Counted from the stretch's first letter, positions 49,148 to 58,266 are shown. The stretch: 64,000 bases of DNA from Flaccisagitta enflata (GCA_965153355.1 OZ231128.1:19158001-19222000), one strand, 5' to 3'. Made by a program: numbers and translations. The notes: generated by a model not told the origin, from the letters alone.

Positions 49148-49555
49148 ATGGGTGTACGGGAAAGGACGTCGGGGACGTCGCCCGACGTCCCTATCTGTCG
49201 GACTTACACCCCTGTTGGACTTACACCCATGTAGAAAAAGAAAGCAAAAATGAAAAAGAATAAAAGAAAAAGAAAAACAGGAGAAAAAAAAAGCATACAT
49301 AAAAGTAGAACGAGTGAGAAGGTGTGCTTTTCTAACAATTTGGGCTGTCATTTCTTGTATAAAAATTAGAATTAGGATTTGCAAAGACTTAATACGTAAG
49401 AAAGTTTGTTGAGCTTGGAGCTTGGAGACATGAAACTGGTTGCCAACGGGCCATTGAGATTCAGCGCCATACACTTATGGTTCCACCTATCATACTACTT
49501 AGTACCTTGGTTTGGAATGTACGGTGGTCGCATTATGCTTGACGATTCTAGCTTC
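49148..49555. other. No gene seen between duplications
   Basis: Includes the near-repeat GTTGGACTTACACCC/GTCGGACTTACACCC. No supported frame. Confidence 0.4.
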
Positions 49556-49803
49556 CAAGGGTATGGTTTCTTAACAATGTTACCCTCGGGTGATTTGTTG
49601 AATATTGATTAAACAGGTAACAATCATTTGCCCTTGACTTCTTTTGGTAAGCGGTTTGCTTTTGGGGTAGATTAGAAGAGATTTTCTTCAGATTCTGTTT
49701 TAAGGAAACTAGGAGTGGTTCGCATATTAACTAGCCAGTGAGGTTTCACAAGGCCCTCTTCCATTTATTTCAGTTTGGGTATAGTGAGGGATATTGTTCC
49801 ACC
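49556..49803 (+). repeat. Direct duplication, copy 2
   Basis: Same landmarks as 48941-49147 (TTTTGGTAAGCGGTTTGCTT, CACAAGGCCCTCTTCCATTT), with a 35-bp insertion after AACAATGTTACCCTCGG. Confidence 0.75.
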
Positions 49804-49912
49804 TATCATGAAACATGTCTGAGCATAAAAATACAATAAAGAAAACAAGGCCAAGTGAAGGCCAATAAGTGCGCCTTGCTTAATAAAGAATTTGTGAATG
49901 AACGTCTTTGAT

Positions 49913-50030
49913 GAATGAATGAATGAATGAATGAATGAATGAATGAATGAATGAATGAATAAATGAATGAATGAATGAATGAATGAATGAATGAATGAAT
50001 GAATGAATGAATGAATGAATGAATGAAAAT
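49913..50030 (+). repeat. (GAAT)n microsatellite
   Basis: About 29 GAAT units with one AAAT step. Confidence 0.96.
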
Positions 50031-50257
50031 GAATGTGATAAGGCATGAAGGGTGATCCAATTGATAATCGGCAAACAAGTTGCGGATTTTGAGAAAAAAA
50101 AAACATCTTTGGTCGTGCCATCCCCATTCTGCAATGAAAAAAAGCCTACTAGAATCTACTACAATTCTACAGTGATTTGCCACTGTGGTACCACCATGGA
50201 CGATTTGGCCCCGCACAATTTTCCATTGAGATACAATAGATGTTGTCTAGACTTGGA

Positions 50258-50784
50258 AATACGGGGGAACTCATTACAAGAAGACAAATAAAGTTAAGAG
50301 AGTGATATTTGGAATATACACTAATGAAAGGATGCTTTATTGCTCATAGGTGTTAGTTGCCATGGAAACACATTTCCATGTATTTACGCTAAAGTATCAA
50401 TTTTTTGAGAAATTTTTTGAGGGAACATTGTTTAAAATAAAATTTGCTACAACTTTCCCACAGTATGTTCTGTAAGAATATCGCTGGTTTGGCGGTTGCT
50501 AGGGATCATCACAGGGCTGTCACACATAGTTATGCTCACTAGCAACGGCTAAACGAGCAATATTCTTACAGAACATACTGTGGGAAAGATGTGGCAACTT
50601 TTATTTTAAACAATGTTCCATGAAAAAAATTTCTCAAAATATTGATACTTTAGTGTGAATACATGAAAATGTGTTTCCATAGCAACCAACACCCATGGGC
50701 AACAAAGCATCCATTTATTAGTCTATATTCCAAATATCAGTCTCTTTAGTAAATTTGTCTTCCTGTAATGAATTCCCCCGTATT
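50258..50784. mobile_element. Foldback MITE, 527 bp, ~240-bp arms
   Basis: The left arm from AATACGGGGGAACTCATTAC and the right arm to GTAATGAATTCCCCCGTATT are reverse complements at about 85-90 percent. Inner landmarks are TGATATTTGGAATATA, GGAAACACATTT, GAACATTGTTTAAAATAAAA and CCCACAGTATGTTCTGTAAG. About 50 bp lie between the arms. No coding frame and no clear target duplication. Confidence 0.82.
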
Positions 50785-51112
50785 AGTAGTAATCTTTAAG
50801 TTCTTATAGAGCAAAAATTTGTTACTGACCGGTGTGACGTCATCACTAAATCTAAGGGAAATACCTAGTGCTCCTACCTACATCTCTCTTTATTTCTATA
50901 GTAAATTTGATTTAGCAGTACAAGTTCATAGCTTGAAATCCCTATAGAGTGGCCAGATTTCTATGCTGGTCAAGCTTTAACTTAAGATTACGGCCATGTG
51001 AACGTCTCTCCGGCCAATCATAAGGTACAGTACAGTATTTACTATCCTCTACTATACTTTTGCATAGCAAATGAAGCTGACCACAGGTTAGTAACAAAGA
51101 AATAAAGAGGGA

Positions 51113-51159
<47 letters not shown>

Positions 51160-51160
51160 G
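51113..51160 (+). repeat. (GAAA)n microsatellite
   Basis: About 12 units. Confidence 0.95.
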
Positions 51161-51264
51161 GATGACCATTGAAAGATAGCAGGAGGATAGAAGAAGATAG
51201 AAAGAAAGATAGAAATGATGACCATCCAAAAATACTGTAAGATAAGAAGTATTACTACTATCGC

Positions 51265-51455
51265 CAAAATCACAGTCTGTACCATGAACTTGTACCTTCT
51301 GTGATTTGGGCTCCGGCTGCCAAAATCACAGTCTGTACCATGAACTTGTACCTTCTGTGATTTGGGCTCCGGCTGCCAAAATCATAGCCCGTACCATGAA
51401 CTTGTACCTTCTGTGATTCGGCTCTGGCTGCCAAAATCATAGCCCGTACCTAGTT
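51265..51455 (+). repeat. 56-bp tandem repeat, ~3.5 units
   Basis: Units contain CCAAAATCACAGTCTGTACC, then ATGAACTTGTACCTTCTGTG and ATTTGGGCTCCGGCTG. Later units carry ATAGCCCGTACC. Confidence 0.9.
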
Positions 51456-52530
51456 CGTGTACTTTCTGACATTGGCCTTTTGTTTCTTCTTAGATGAAAA
51501 GGAGAAGTACTTGGTATAGAGCTGAGAAATTAGGAACGGCTGAGTTAAGGAAAATAAAGAGGAAAGGGTTGAGGAGGAGATGCACAGATATAAGGAATGG
51601 TTAAAAAACCTTGAAAGGCTTATTGAAAAAGTAAATTTTGATATATGGATGTATAAGTATATTGGAATGGCAGGTTTAAGGTTTTTGAGGTTCTTCTCAG
51701 GTATTTTGGTATACCCTTTCAGGTTTTTGGTAGTCCATTTTAGGTGTATTGAAGGTACGTTTTTGGTTGTTGTATGAGAAATTGGGTAAATTATAATGCC
51801 TGAAAAGGTTTTTTATTGTTACTTTAAAGGTTGTTTTGATTGAAATTTTTTTAAAGAGAATTGTAAAGGCAAAATGAAGTTTTGAAATACAAAATGGCAT
51901 AGTAAATGTGATATGAAAGGTAGGAAGATTAAAGGGACATAGTAAGGTACATTTATAGTATTGGTAAATTTGAAGATTTTGGTTTGAGCATTTTTGGTAA
52001 CATTTATATGGTGCAAAATACGGTTAGTTACCTAATGGTTCTATAGTCAGTTGACGGCTAAGATGAAAGATAGACAATACAGGTTAGTTTGATCATGAGA
52101 TAGAACAACATAGATAGAAAGACAGAGATAGAAAGAGCGAAAAGATAACAGAGATAGAAAGACAGACATAGAAAGACAGAAAACATGACATGAAAAAAAA
52201 AAATGGAGGAGGAAGAGGAGTGAGGAAGAGGAAGAGGAAGAGGAACAGGAAATAAAAAAAAAATATATGAAAGTTAATAGGAAGAGGAAGAGAAATGGAG
52301 GAAAAGAAAGATAGAAAAGAAATATAAGGAGGCGGAAGAGGAAGAGGAAAAGCATATATATATATAAGCATGATTTTACAATTTTTATTCATAATGATGG
52401 CTGAATTAAATGAAAATTTTTATTCCACAAAAACTCATAAATATCCTCCGTCAAGTTTTCTACTTTTACTGGGAAATAGTAATTGTGGTATGCAACAAAA
52501 AAATACTTTTTATAGCTAAAATAAGACTTC
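51456..52530. other. No certain gene upstream of the virus-like block
   Basis: A short open frame from 51580 (to 51777) begins with charged helix-type residues and turns hydrophobic, but much of it is built of AGGTTTT-like repeats, so it is not called. The rest is GA-rich and AT-rich. The missing 5' part of the ATPase gene is not recognisable here. Confidence 0.4.
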
Positions 52531-52745
52531 AGATTTGAGGCCAATACCTAGTTCTTATACTTTTGATTGGAAAATATTTTTCAAAGAAATTTGAGGCCAA
52601 TACCTAGTTCTAATACTTTTGATTGGAAAATATTTTTATAGAAATAATTTAAGCCCAATACCCTGTTCTAATACTTTTGATTAAAAATATTTTTCTTAGA
52701 AATTTGAGGCCAATACCTTGTTCTAATACTTTTGATAATAACTCG
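52531..52745 (+). repeat. ~57-bp tandem repeat at the edge of the virus-like block
   Basis: Four units with GAGGCCAATACCTAGTTCTA, ATACTTTTGATTGG and AAAATATTTTT. The array ends about 40 bp before the truncated ATPase frame. Confidence 0.88.
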
Positions 52746-52783
52746 TTAAAAGTATTTTTGTTGCATATTCAATTTATGGATAA

Positions 52784-53467
52784 AAAGGAAAGACTACATT
52801 TTTATTGGAGACAATTAAAGACCATCAAAATCATTTTGTGACCAAGCCAACAAAGGTCATTTATTTTTTTCGCGAGGAGTGTAGTGCTGTGACAGAATTG
52901 AGAAAGTTTTTTTCTGAAAAAAATGATATTAAAGGATTGTTCCTAAGAAAGATTCCAGAGACAAATTTTATCGAAAGTTTGGGAATTGAAAAAGGATCCA
53001 CTTGTATAATTTTTGACGACTTTCATGTACAAGCTTTATCAAGTGAGCCACTGAGGGAAACTCTTTTGAACCTCAGTAGTGTGTGGAATCACCATTATCA
53101 AATTGTGACATTTTATGTGGCACAGCAATATGACATGTTCCTGAAGTCGTCCAAACTGAATGGCCTTTTGGTTAACTCAACCCATATTGTCCTGTGGAGA
53201 TCCAATCACGACGTTAAAACTATCAAAAGAAATTTGGATCGATATTTTGTTAAGCTTAAAGGAGATCTGACATTGTGGAAAATATTTGAACGCTATGTTC
53301 AAAGTGAACAATATAAGTTTTTACTGATTTGTGTTTCTCCTTTGTGTCGACGGCCTTCGGTTTGGATGAATACTTTAATGTCGTCAGATGATCAAGTTCT
53401 TTCCTTCCACGAGTCGGACTCAGAATCGGATGATCAGGGAGAGATTGATAGTGTGCAAGTACAGTAA
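52784..53467 (+). pseudogene. Packaging-ATPase-like protein, 5'-truncated
   Basis: The open frame follows a TAA at 52781-52783 and has no ATG near its start. The first residues (52787-52798) read GKTT, the second half of a Walker A P-loop. Then come a strand VIYFF, a Walker B-type strand CIIFDD (residues 78-79 are the DD pair), a strand IVTFYVAQQ ending in Gln, and STHIVLWRSNHD, which occupies the place of the last core strand. This order is that of the FtsK/HerA-type genome packaging ATPases of Polintons and related viruses, which drive DNA into capsids. The length of 227 residues would be nearly full size if about 10-20 N-terminal residues were present. The loss of the P-loop glycines suggests a dead copy. 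An upstream exon cannot be excluded, because AG precedes the GA of the glycine codon. The Ser/Asp-rich tail is unusual. The next gene starts 11 bp after the stop. Confidence 0.7.
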
Positions 53468-53478
53468 GCAGTCAATCT

Positions 53479-53808
53479 ATGGCGTGTCGGAAAAAAAAGC
53501 ATTTAAGATCATTCTTAGATGCTTGTGTCACTGACTCCTTGTTTACTAAGGATTTGAAGACCAACGTTTTCGTATGCATAATTGAAATTGTGAAAAATTG
53601 CATGAAATCAAAGCTGAAGCATTGTTTCTCATCAAAAACTTTGAAATACATTGCCAAAAACATAAAACTTTTGAAATTCTTAAAAAGTAAAAAAATTTCT
53701 TTAAAAAAACGAAAAAAGAGATTCTTACGGTGTTCAAAAAAGGAGCAAAAATTGTTTTACAATCATATTTTGTATGATTTTATAAACAACTGTTTAGAAT
53801 GTGATTGA
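53479..53808 (+). CDS. Small Lys-rich protein of Polinton-like elements
   Basis: 109 residues starting at an ATG 11 bp after the ATPase stop. It is strongly basic: the middle (about 60-90) is a run of Lys-rich helix with SKKISLKKRKKRFLR, and the rest is predicted helical with several Cys. From general knowledge, small Lys/Leu-rich proteins of this layout recur next to the ATPase and integrase genes in Polinton and adintovirus genomes. Their role is not settled, and DNA binding or membrane action has been suggested. No catalytic motif is seen. The resemblance is from memory of the general pattern only. The next ATG follows 13 bp after the stop. Confidence 0.6.
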   Translation: MACRKKKHLRSFLDACVTDSLFTKDLKTNVFVCIIEIVKNCMKSKLKHCFSSKTLKYIAKNIKLLKFLKSKKISLKKRKKRFLRCSKKEQKLFYNHILYDFINNCLECD

Positions 53809-53821
53809 TGGGCGAAAAAAA

Positions 53822-54721
53822 ATGAGTTCTACTAATCCCACTAGTTATGTGAAATCTCCTTTTTTGAAGTCGGTTCTAGACGAGGAAGGGACTTCATGTG
53901 AGGAAAAGATTGAGAAGATTAAAGGCCTTGTTGAGGGGAAAAAATTATCCCTTTTGAAAAGTGGACAAAGTGCAACAGGAAGTAGTCAGACAAACAGCAA
54001 CAATGCCCCCAATGGAAATGCACCATTGAATTCTAACAATAATGGTAATGTGCCATTGGCTCCTAGCAACGAATCTGATGCTGTTTTGAGCGGATTAAGT
54101 GGGAATAAAGAGCGTCAACTTGGTGAAACAATTTTGGATGAAATAAATCGAAGTAACTTAATTGACTATGACAAAAATACTTTTGAGATCATAGTGCAAT
54201 CTGAAGTGATAAAGTTCTCAAACATAAAAAATTTGATTTCATTTTGTGTGACGTCAAACGCAGCGCAAATCCCAATTGGCTGCACAATTTTTATTGAAGC
54301 TTTAATGCAAATAAAAGCCTCAATAGCATCTCTGAGGAGTGGGGACGCTCAAATTATCAAAGAGGATTTATTGAGAGTGCGCGCTTTGCATGAACAAGAT
54401 AGTAATTCTATGAGGCCATCGTTACCTAATACCGACGGAGGTGCGGAGGCTGACAGCGGTGGAGGGGAAGCAACAATTGAAAGTGGCGCTGGAAGCGGAG
54501 TGGCTGACAGCGGCGTTGGTAGCGAAGGTGTATCCGTTGAATTACCAAGAGAGGGTATTGACGCGGAGATAGGAGACGGTAATAGAAGAGGGAGGAAGAG
54601 AAAGGTGGCGTCTTCTAGTGAAGAGGAATTGGCACCGGCGAAGAGACGGTTTAACGTTCCAGAATCGGATTTGTCCAATCTGAGGAGGTATGGTAATGGG
54701 AGTATGACACGGGAATGTTAA
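53822..54721 (+). CDS. Unknown acidic protein with nuclear-type signal; C-terminus probably spliced
   Basis: Starts at ATG 53822; the frame is open further 5' but has no ATG there. As an unspliced frame it has 299 residues. The order is a short Ser/Pro start, an Asn-rich linker (about 50-85), a folded-looking middle (about 95-185, ILDEINRSNLIDYDKNTFE), a Gly/Ser/Glu low-complexity part (about 200-245), and a basic cluster NRRGRKRKV near residue 260 that looks like a nuclear localisation signal. At 54687 a donor AG|GTATGG lies in the coding sequence. Splicing to 54970 would continue the same frame for about 30 residues to a Lys-rich end at 55060. The unspliced end after 54688 looks unlike the rest. 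I do not recognise the family. Confidence 0.6.
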   Translation: MSSTNPTSYVKSPFLKSVLDEEGTSCEEKIEKIKGLVEGKKLSLLKSGQSATGSSQTNSNNAPNGNAPLNSNNNGNVPLAPSNESDAVLSGLSGNKERQLGETILDEINRSNLIDYDKNTFEIIVQSEVIKFSNIKNLISFCVTSNAAQIPIGCTIFIEALMQIKASIASLRSGDAQIIKEDLLRVRALHEQDSNSMRPSLPNTDGGAEADSGGGEATIESGAGSGVADSGVGSEGVSVELPREGIDAEIGDGNRRGRKRKVASSSEEELAPAKRRFNVPESDLSNLRRYGNGSMTREC

Positions 54722-54969
54722 ATGACTGTTTGCCTGATTGTCTGCCTATATGCTTGCATGTAAGCCTGTTTTTAGGTCATGTGTTTGTATACATGTCTGA
54801 TTGTTGATTGGTTGCCTTCTAGTAACGGATAAGCGACTTTATAAGGGGTCTTGTTCGTCCGTCGGTCCATTGGTCCGTCGGCCGGTGCACTGTTCCGTGT
54901 GATCGAGTCTGGAAGTATGAAAACGCGCATTTACGCCCCTGCCCACTTTGTTCCTGTTTTTGTTTTTAG
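54688..54969 (+). other. Putative spliceosomal intron containing a dispersed repeat
   Basis: 282 bp from GTATGG to TTGTTTTTAG. The acceptor has a long pyrimidine tract. The borders agree in phase (2 then 1 base restoring Arg). The intron contains a 5' TGTCTGCCTATATGCTTGC-type stretch, resembling the intron at 63150-63473, and a diverged hairpin-ended dispersed repeat (54821-54950, GTCCGTCGGTCCATTGGTCC, CGCCCCTGCCCAC). Confidence 0.55.
54821..54950 (+). repeat. Hairpin-ended dispersed repeat inside the virus-like block
   Basis: From AGTAACGGATAAGCGACTTT and GTCCGTCGGTCCATTGG to TACGCCCCTGCCCAC. The 3' GGCCTTGTT end is missing. It shows that the block has been exposed to the host repeat family. 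Confidence 0.6.
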
Positions 54970-55060
54970 GAGTCCGAGGCTCGTATCAAAAATTGAGGAA
55001 GCTTGGTCTACAGGGGTTGTGGATGAACCCGCAAAAGGAAGAAGGAAAAAGAAAAAATGA
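54970..55060 (+). CDS. Probable 3' exon of the acidic protein
   Basis: After the acceptor at 54969 the frame carries about 30 codons, rich in Lys/Arg at the end, with the stop TGA at 55058-55060. That stop overlaps the integrase ATG (ATGA), a spacing common in compact viral genomes. The assignment depends on the intron being real. Confidence 0.5.
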
Positions 55061-56235
55061 GATCAAAAGTACGACAATTATTGGATTCTGGTTTACGTGA
55101 TAAAAGTTCTCCATTGTTTCTTTCAAAAAACAAAACTGAAATCAAGAAGTTTTTTGAATCAAGAGGATTTGATATTGATGAAAAGGAAATAGACCAATAT
55201 TTGCAAGAAGAACGGTCTAATGGCATCCTTATTAGAAATGATTCTGAACGGAAAAAAAAGGAAATATCTCGGGCGATGGTTTTAGCCCCAAAGTTCTTTT
55301 CTTGGGTATTTTCAGATGTTTTACATTTAAGTAAGAGTCGTGATTATGGGAAAGATAGTACCAAATACGTGGTACTAATTGTTGACAGTTTGAGTTTATT
55401 TTGTTATTTAGCTCCATTAAAATCAACTAAAGCTGATGATTTGATTTCTGCATTCAAATCTGTTTTTTTGCGTAGTCCTTATTTACCAGAGCATTGTGAA
55501 CGTTTGAGTGTTGATATGGGTATTGAGTATCTCGCTAAAAAATCGCGTGCTTTTTTTTCTTCTCATGGTATTCGTTTGAATCCCATCCCACCTAAAAGAT
55601 TGGACCGAAGGTCGTATGGTGCAAATTTTGCAGAGGTCATGAATAGGTCTCTGAGATCGTACCTCGAAAAACTTCAATTCAATGATGAAATGGTGAAGTT
55701 GACATGGGCAGAAAAATTGTTAGCCATTGAAAATAGAATGAACAAAAAGGCAAGAGCTGTTTTTAAAGGGCACAGTAGCGTTGATATGTTATCGCAGTCA
55801 CCAAAATATGTACAAATGCTAAAATATGATCGGCGCTTTGTAAGTAGAAAGTTTTTAAAGGAACACATGAAAAATCCTAAAAATATTGTACTGTTTTCTA
55901 TTGTGAAAATTCAAAAATACAAGCCTAAAGAAGGTTTGGGGTACAAGGAAAGCTATTCACCTTTTTCATCACAGTTTTACATTGTTTTGGAAAGACATGA
56001 GCACGATCATATTTTTTTCTTTACCCTTGGATCAGTGTTTTCGTTACAGCCTGTGTCTGATTCGAAATTCTCCTTTTATGAGTTGAAGGTGTTTAATGAG
56101 GTATCTTTGGCCAAAGCTCGTTATCTTAATTGTCTTGCAGAGCCACTTGAAAAAAAAAACATTGGGGATTATTCATATTTTAAAGTGAAAAATTGTGATA
56201 AGGTTTTCTATGCTTCAAAACATGCCTTTGATTAG
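55057..56235 (+). CDS. DDE integrase, retroviral/Polinton type
   Basis: 392 residues from ATG 55057. Integrases of this type join the ends of the element's DNA to host DNA in the nucleus. Residues 1-75 form a helical, charged N-terminal part. The catalytic core (about 80-205) has the expected acidic triad: Asp87 in WVFSDVLHL, Asp153 in LSVDMGIEYLA, and Glu193 in NFAEVMNRSLRSYL, with VVLIVDSLSLFCYLAPLKS as the strand pair between the first two. The D-to-E spacing of 40 is slightly longer than the classical 36. The C-terminal region around VKIQKYKPKEGLGYKESYSP resembles the SH3-like DNA-binding tail of Polinton integrases. No zinc-binding HHCC motif is visible at the N-terminus. There is no frameshift, so the gene could still be intact. 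Its start overlaps the stop of the preceding frame. This is the firmest marker of the block. Confidence 0.85.
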   Translation: MRSKVRQLLDSGLRDKSSPLFLSKNKTEIKKFFESRGFDIDEKEIDQYLQEERSNGILIRNDSERKKKEISRAMVLAPKFFSWVFSDVLHLSKSRDYGKDSTKYVVLIVDSLSLFCYLAPLKSTKADDLISAFKSVFLRSPYLPEHCERLSVDMGIEYLAKKSRAFFSSHGIRLNPIPPKRLDRRSYGANFAEVMNRSLRSYLEKLQFNDEMVKLTWAEKLLAIENRMNKKARAVFKGHSSVDMLSQSPKYVQMLKYDRRFVSRKFLKEHMKNPKNIVLFSIVKIQKYKPKEGLGYKESYSPFSSQFYIVLERHEHDHIFFFTLGSVFSLQPVSDSKFSFYELKVFNEVSLAKARYLNCLAEPLEKKNIGDYSYFKVKNCDKVFYASKHAFD

Positions 56236-56261
56236 TACGGTTTAATTGTGTACAGATTACA

Positions 56262-56633
56262 ATGAATGCTACTACAGGGAATTGGTCTGTTGGGCCTGTA
56301 TGGGATGAGCCCAACACTACTGTAAGTAGCTGGGTTACCACTGTGAATGGAGAAAGTAATCGATCAACGACATATGATTGGACGACTGTGGCACCTGAGA
56401 TTGAATTGGAACTGAAATGGATTGAACCTTTGGCGATAGTGATGGATGGTTTTTTCGTGATGTTGGCCTTGCTGATGGTAGCTGTCTTCATTTTTGCGAA
56501 GTTGGCTGCATCTGCCCGACTGAGATGGGGTAGAAGATTTGAAGTTGATATGCGCATTGGAACTGTGCGAATGACAGGAGGGCGGCCTGTGGAAATAAAT
56601 GAAAGAAACGTTGCCCTGAGGAATATGGTTTGA
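56262..56633 (+). CDS. Single-span membrane protein
   Basis: 123 residues, starting 26 bp after the integrase stop. The N-terminal 53 residues are Thr/Asn/Trp-rich with several N-x-S/T sites, followed by a strong hydrophobic span (about 57-82, GFFVMLALLMVAVFIFAKLA) and a basic tail RLRWGRRF. The charge layout predicts the N-terminus outside and the tail in the cytoplasm, with no cleaved signal peptide. Small membrane proteins occur in many large DNA viruses and Polintons, but this one is not recognised. It ends 12 bp before the next ATG. Confidence 0.6.
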   Translation: MNATTGNWSVGPVWDEPNTTVSSWVTTVNGESNRSTTYDWTTVAPEIELELKWIEPLAIVMDGFFVMLALLMVAVFIFAKLAASARLRWGRRFEVDMRIGTVRMTGGRPVEINERNVALRNMV

Positions 56634-56645
56634 AGAGAAAGAGAT

Positions 56646-57773
56646 ATGGAGACCTTGAAAGTGATAAGAGTGACGACGAAAGACAGGGGATGTTATGTGC
56701 GTGAGAAGTCTTCATTTCATGTAAATATGAATGGACTAAACTTAAATGTTAACGAGAAAGAAAAAACATTTGTGAAGATGGAACAATTGGTTATGCCTGA
56801 AAAAGTGAAAAAACTGAATTTCATCATGAACTTTGGGTATGATACCAAGTTTCTGAAAAGGGAAGATACTCATGAATATGAAATTAAGTATGTGTCTCTG
56901 AACGATTTATGCCATCAAGTTAACACTCTTGTTTACAACAATTTCATAACAAAGACCGGCTGCATAGAGAATGTCAATTCGGGAAGCAACGACGTACCTT
57001 TGAATGCCAATGCCACCGAAGAGAATGCGACCATTGAGAATCCAGTCGATGAGAATGTGAACGAGAATGCAGGCGCGGATTCGGACGGGAATGCAGACGT
57101 TGCCGAGGGTACAGTGGTGATAGATGGAAATACAGACGTTGCCGAGAGTCCAGTGGTGATAACTGGTCCTCCACCTGTAAAAAGAAAAGACAATGGAAAT
57201 GTAAATATAGTAGATCCAAATTTTGTAAAATATTCACTACGACAAAAAATGAGTGCGACAAACTCCATTGTTCCTGTGGAGAATATGTTTTGTTTAAAGT
57301 ATGTAGATGGTAGAGTACAGATGAAAATGGCTGCTGGATTCATGTTTTTTGCTAGTGCTCATTTGTTGTTAGCTTTAGGATTTAGAAGTGAAGTGATGCG
57401 CACATTTACCAGTAGCGGGAAAACCGAGGCGGAAGTCATGAAAGAGAGTGATAATTTGACATTGAAAATTTGTAGTTGTTTCAATATAAGTGATATTGTA
57501 CATTTTGTTGCCGATGAAGACAGAATATGTCATATTGGATTCAAGAAACTTATTGAGCCTACATTTTTTGTAGATGGAAATATGCATTCAATTCTTTGCT
57601 CATACGATATTGAAAAAAAAGTCGTTTTGTGCAATTTAAAGCGCTTGAATAATGTGTCATTTCGCGAAGTGCAGTTTTGCTTGTATAATAATTTGTTTGA
57701 GCCTTATGAATTGGGTGTTTGTGTGAAAAAATGTCCTATTTCATTCAATTTGGTTATTTGTAAAAAATTGTAG
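56646..57773 (+). CDS. Unknown protein, two folded parts around an acidic linker
   Basis: 375 residues. The N-terminal part (1-115) has alternating hydrophobic residues suggesting beta structure. Residues about 118-180 are a low-complexity Asn/Glu/Asp linker with an imperfect duplication (NADVAEGTVVI and NTDVAESPVVI). The C-terminal part (185-375) again looks folded, with AAGFMFFASAHLLLALGF and several Cys. The beta-rich layout and its position next to the integrase would fit a virion protein such as a minor capsid or penton-like subunit, but no family signature proves it. It ends 7 bp before the next ATG, as expected for closely packed viral genes. Confidence 0.5.
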   Translation: METLKVIRVTTKDRGCYVREKSSFHVNMNGLNLNVNEKEKTFVKMEQLVMPEKVKKLNFIMNFGYDTKFLKREDTHEYEIKYVSLNDLCHQVNTLVYNNFITKTGCIENVNSGSNDVPLNANATEENATIENPVDENVNENAGADSDGNADVAEGTVVIDGNTDVAESPVVITGPPPVKRKDNGNVNIVDPNFVKYSLRQKMSATNSIVPVENMFCLKYVDGRVQMKMAAGFMFFASAHLLLALGFRSEVMRTFTSSGKTEAEVMKESDNLTLKICSCFNISDIVHFVADEDRICHIGFKKLIEPTFFVDGNMHSILCSYDIEKKVVLCNLKRLNNVSFREVQFCLYNNLFEPYELGVCVKKCPISFNLVICKKL

Positions 57774-57780
57774 GGTTAAA

Positions 57781-58266
57781 ATGAGTATTACGGGTACTGC
57801 GCTGGAAGTAATTAAGAAGAGAATGCGTGGTGAGGAACGGGAAGAAATATCTACAAGTGTGGAAAATAAACCGGCCGTGAAAACATATAATGAAGACGTT
57901 AAAAACATGAAGAAGGGAAAGAAAAGATCCGCCAAAGGGAAACCCAAAAAGAAAGATGAAAAAAAAGATGATAAAAGTGGAAAAAAAACAACCGAAAAAA
58001 AACAGAAAGTGGAAAGAAAGAAGACAGGAAGAAGCGGCGAGAAAAAGGACAAGAAGTCTGACAAGAAAAAGGGGAAAGAAAGGGAGAAAAGAAAAAAGTC
58101 ACCAAAACCAAAGACTGAAAAAAAAAGAAAGAGACGGGATAGTGACTCTAGTAGCTCCTCTAGTAGTTCCTCAAGTTCCAGCTCAAATATAAGTTTGAGT
58201 TCATATTCTAGTTTGAGTTCAAGTGGATCATCAATGTTGGAAGATACTGAAACAAAGGAATCATGA
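57781..58266 (+). CDS. Lys-rich, Ser-tailed core-like protein
   Basis: 161 residues. After about 40 ordinary residues, the stretch 43-120 is dominated by Lys (blocks such as KKGKKRSAKGKPKKKD), and residues 121-150 are almost all Ser before a short acidic end. Such polybasic proteins commonly bind and neutralise DNA. In adenovirus-like viruses a basic core protein packs the genome. That role is an inference from composition only. A spurious Phe/Leu-rich frame covers it on the - strand. Low-complexity sequence prevents a family call. Confidence 0.5.
   Translation: MSITGTALEVIKKRMRGEEREEISTSVENKPAVKTYNEDVKNMKKGKKRSAKGKPKKKDEKKDDKSGKKTTEKKQKVERKKTGRSGEKKDKKSDKKKGKEREKRKKSPKPKTEKKRKRRDSDSSSSSSSSSSSSSNISLSSYSSLSSSGSSMLEDTETKES

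Noticed and set aside
51580-51777. 65-codon frame upstream of the virus-like block
   Set aside because: The second half is built from AGGTTTT-like repeats and there is no counterpart elsewhere. It is too weak to call as a gene or as the missing ATPase 5' part.
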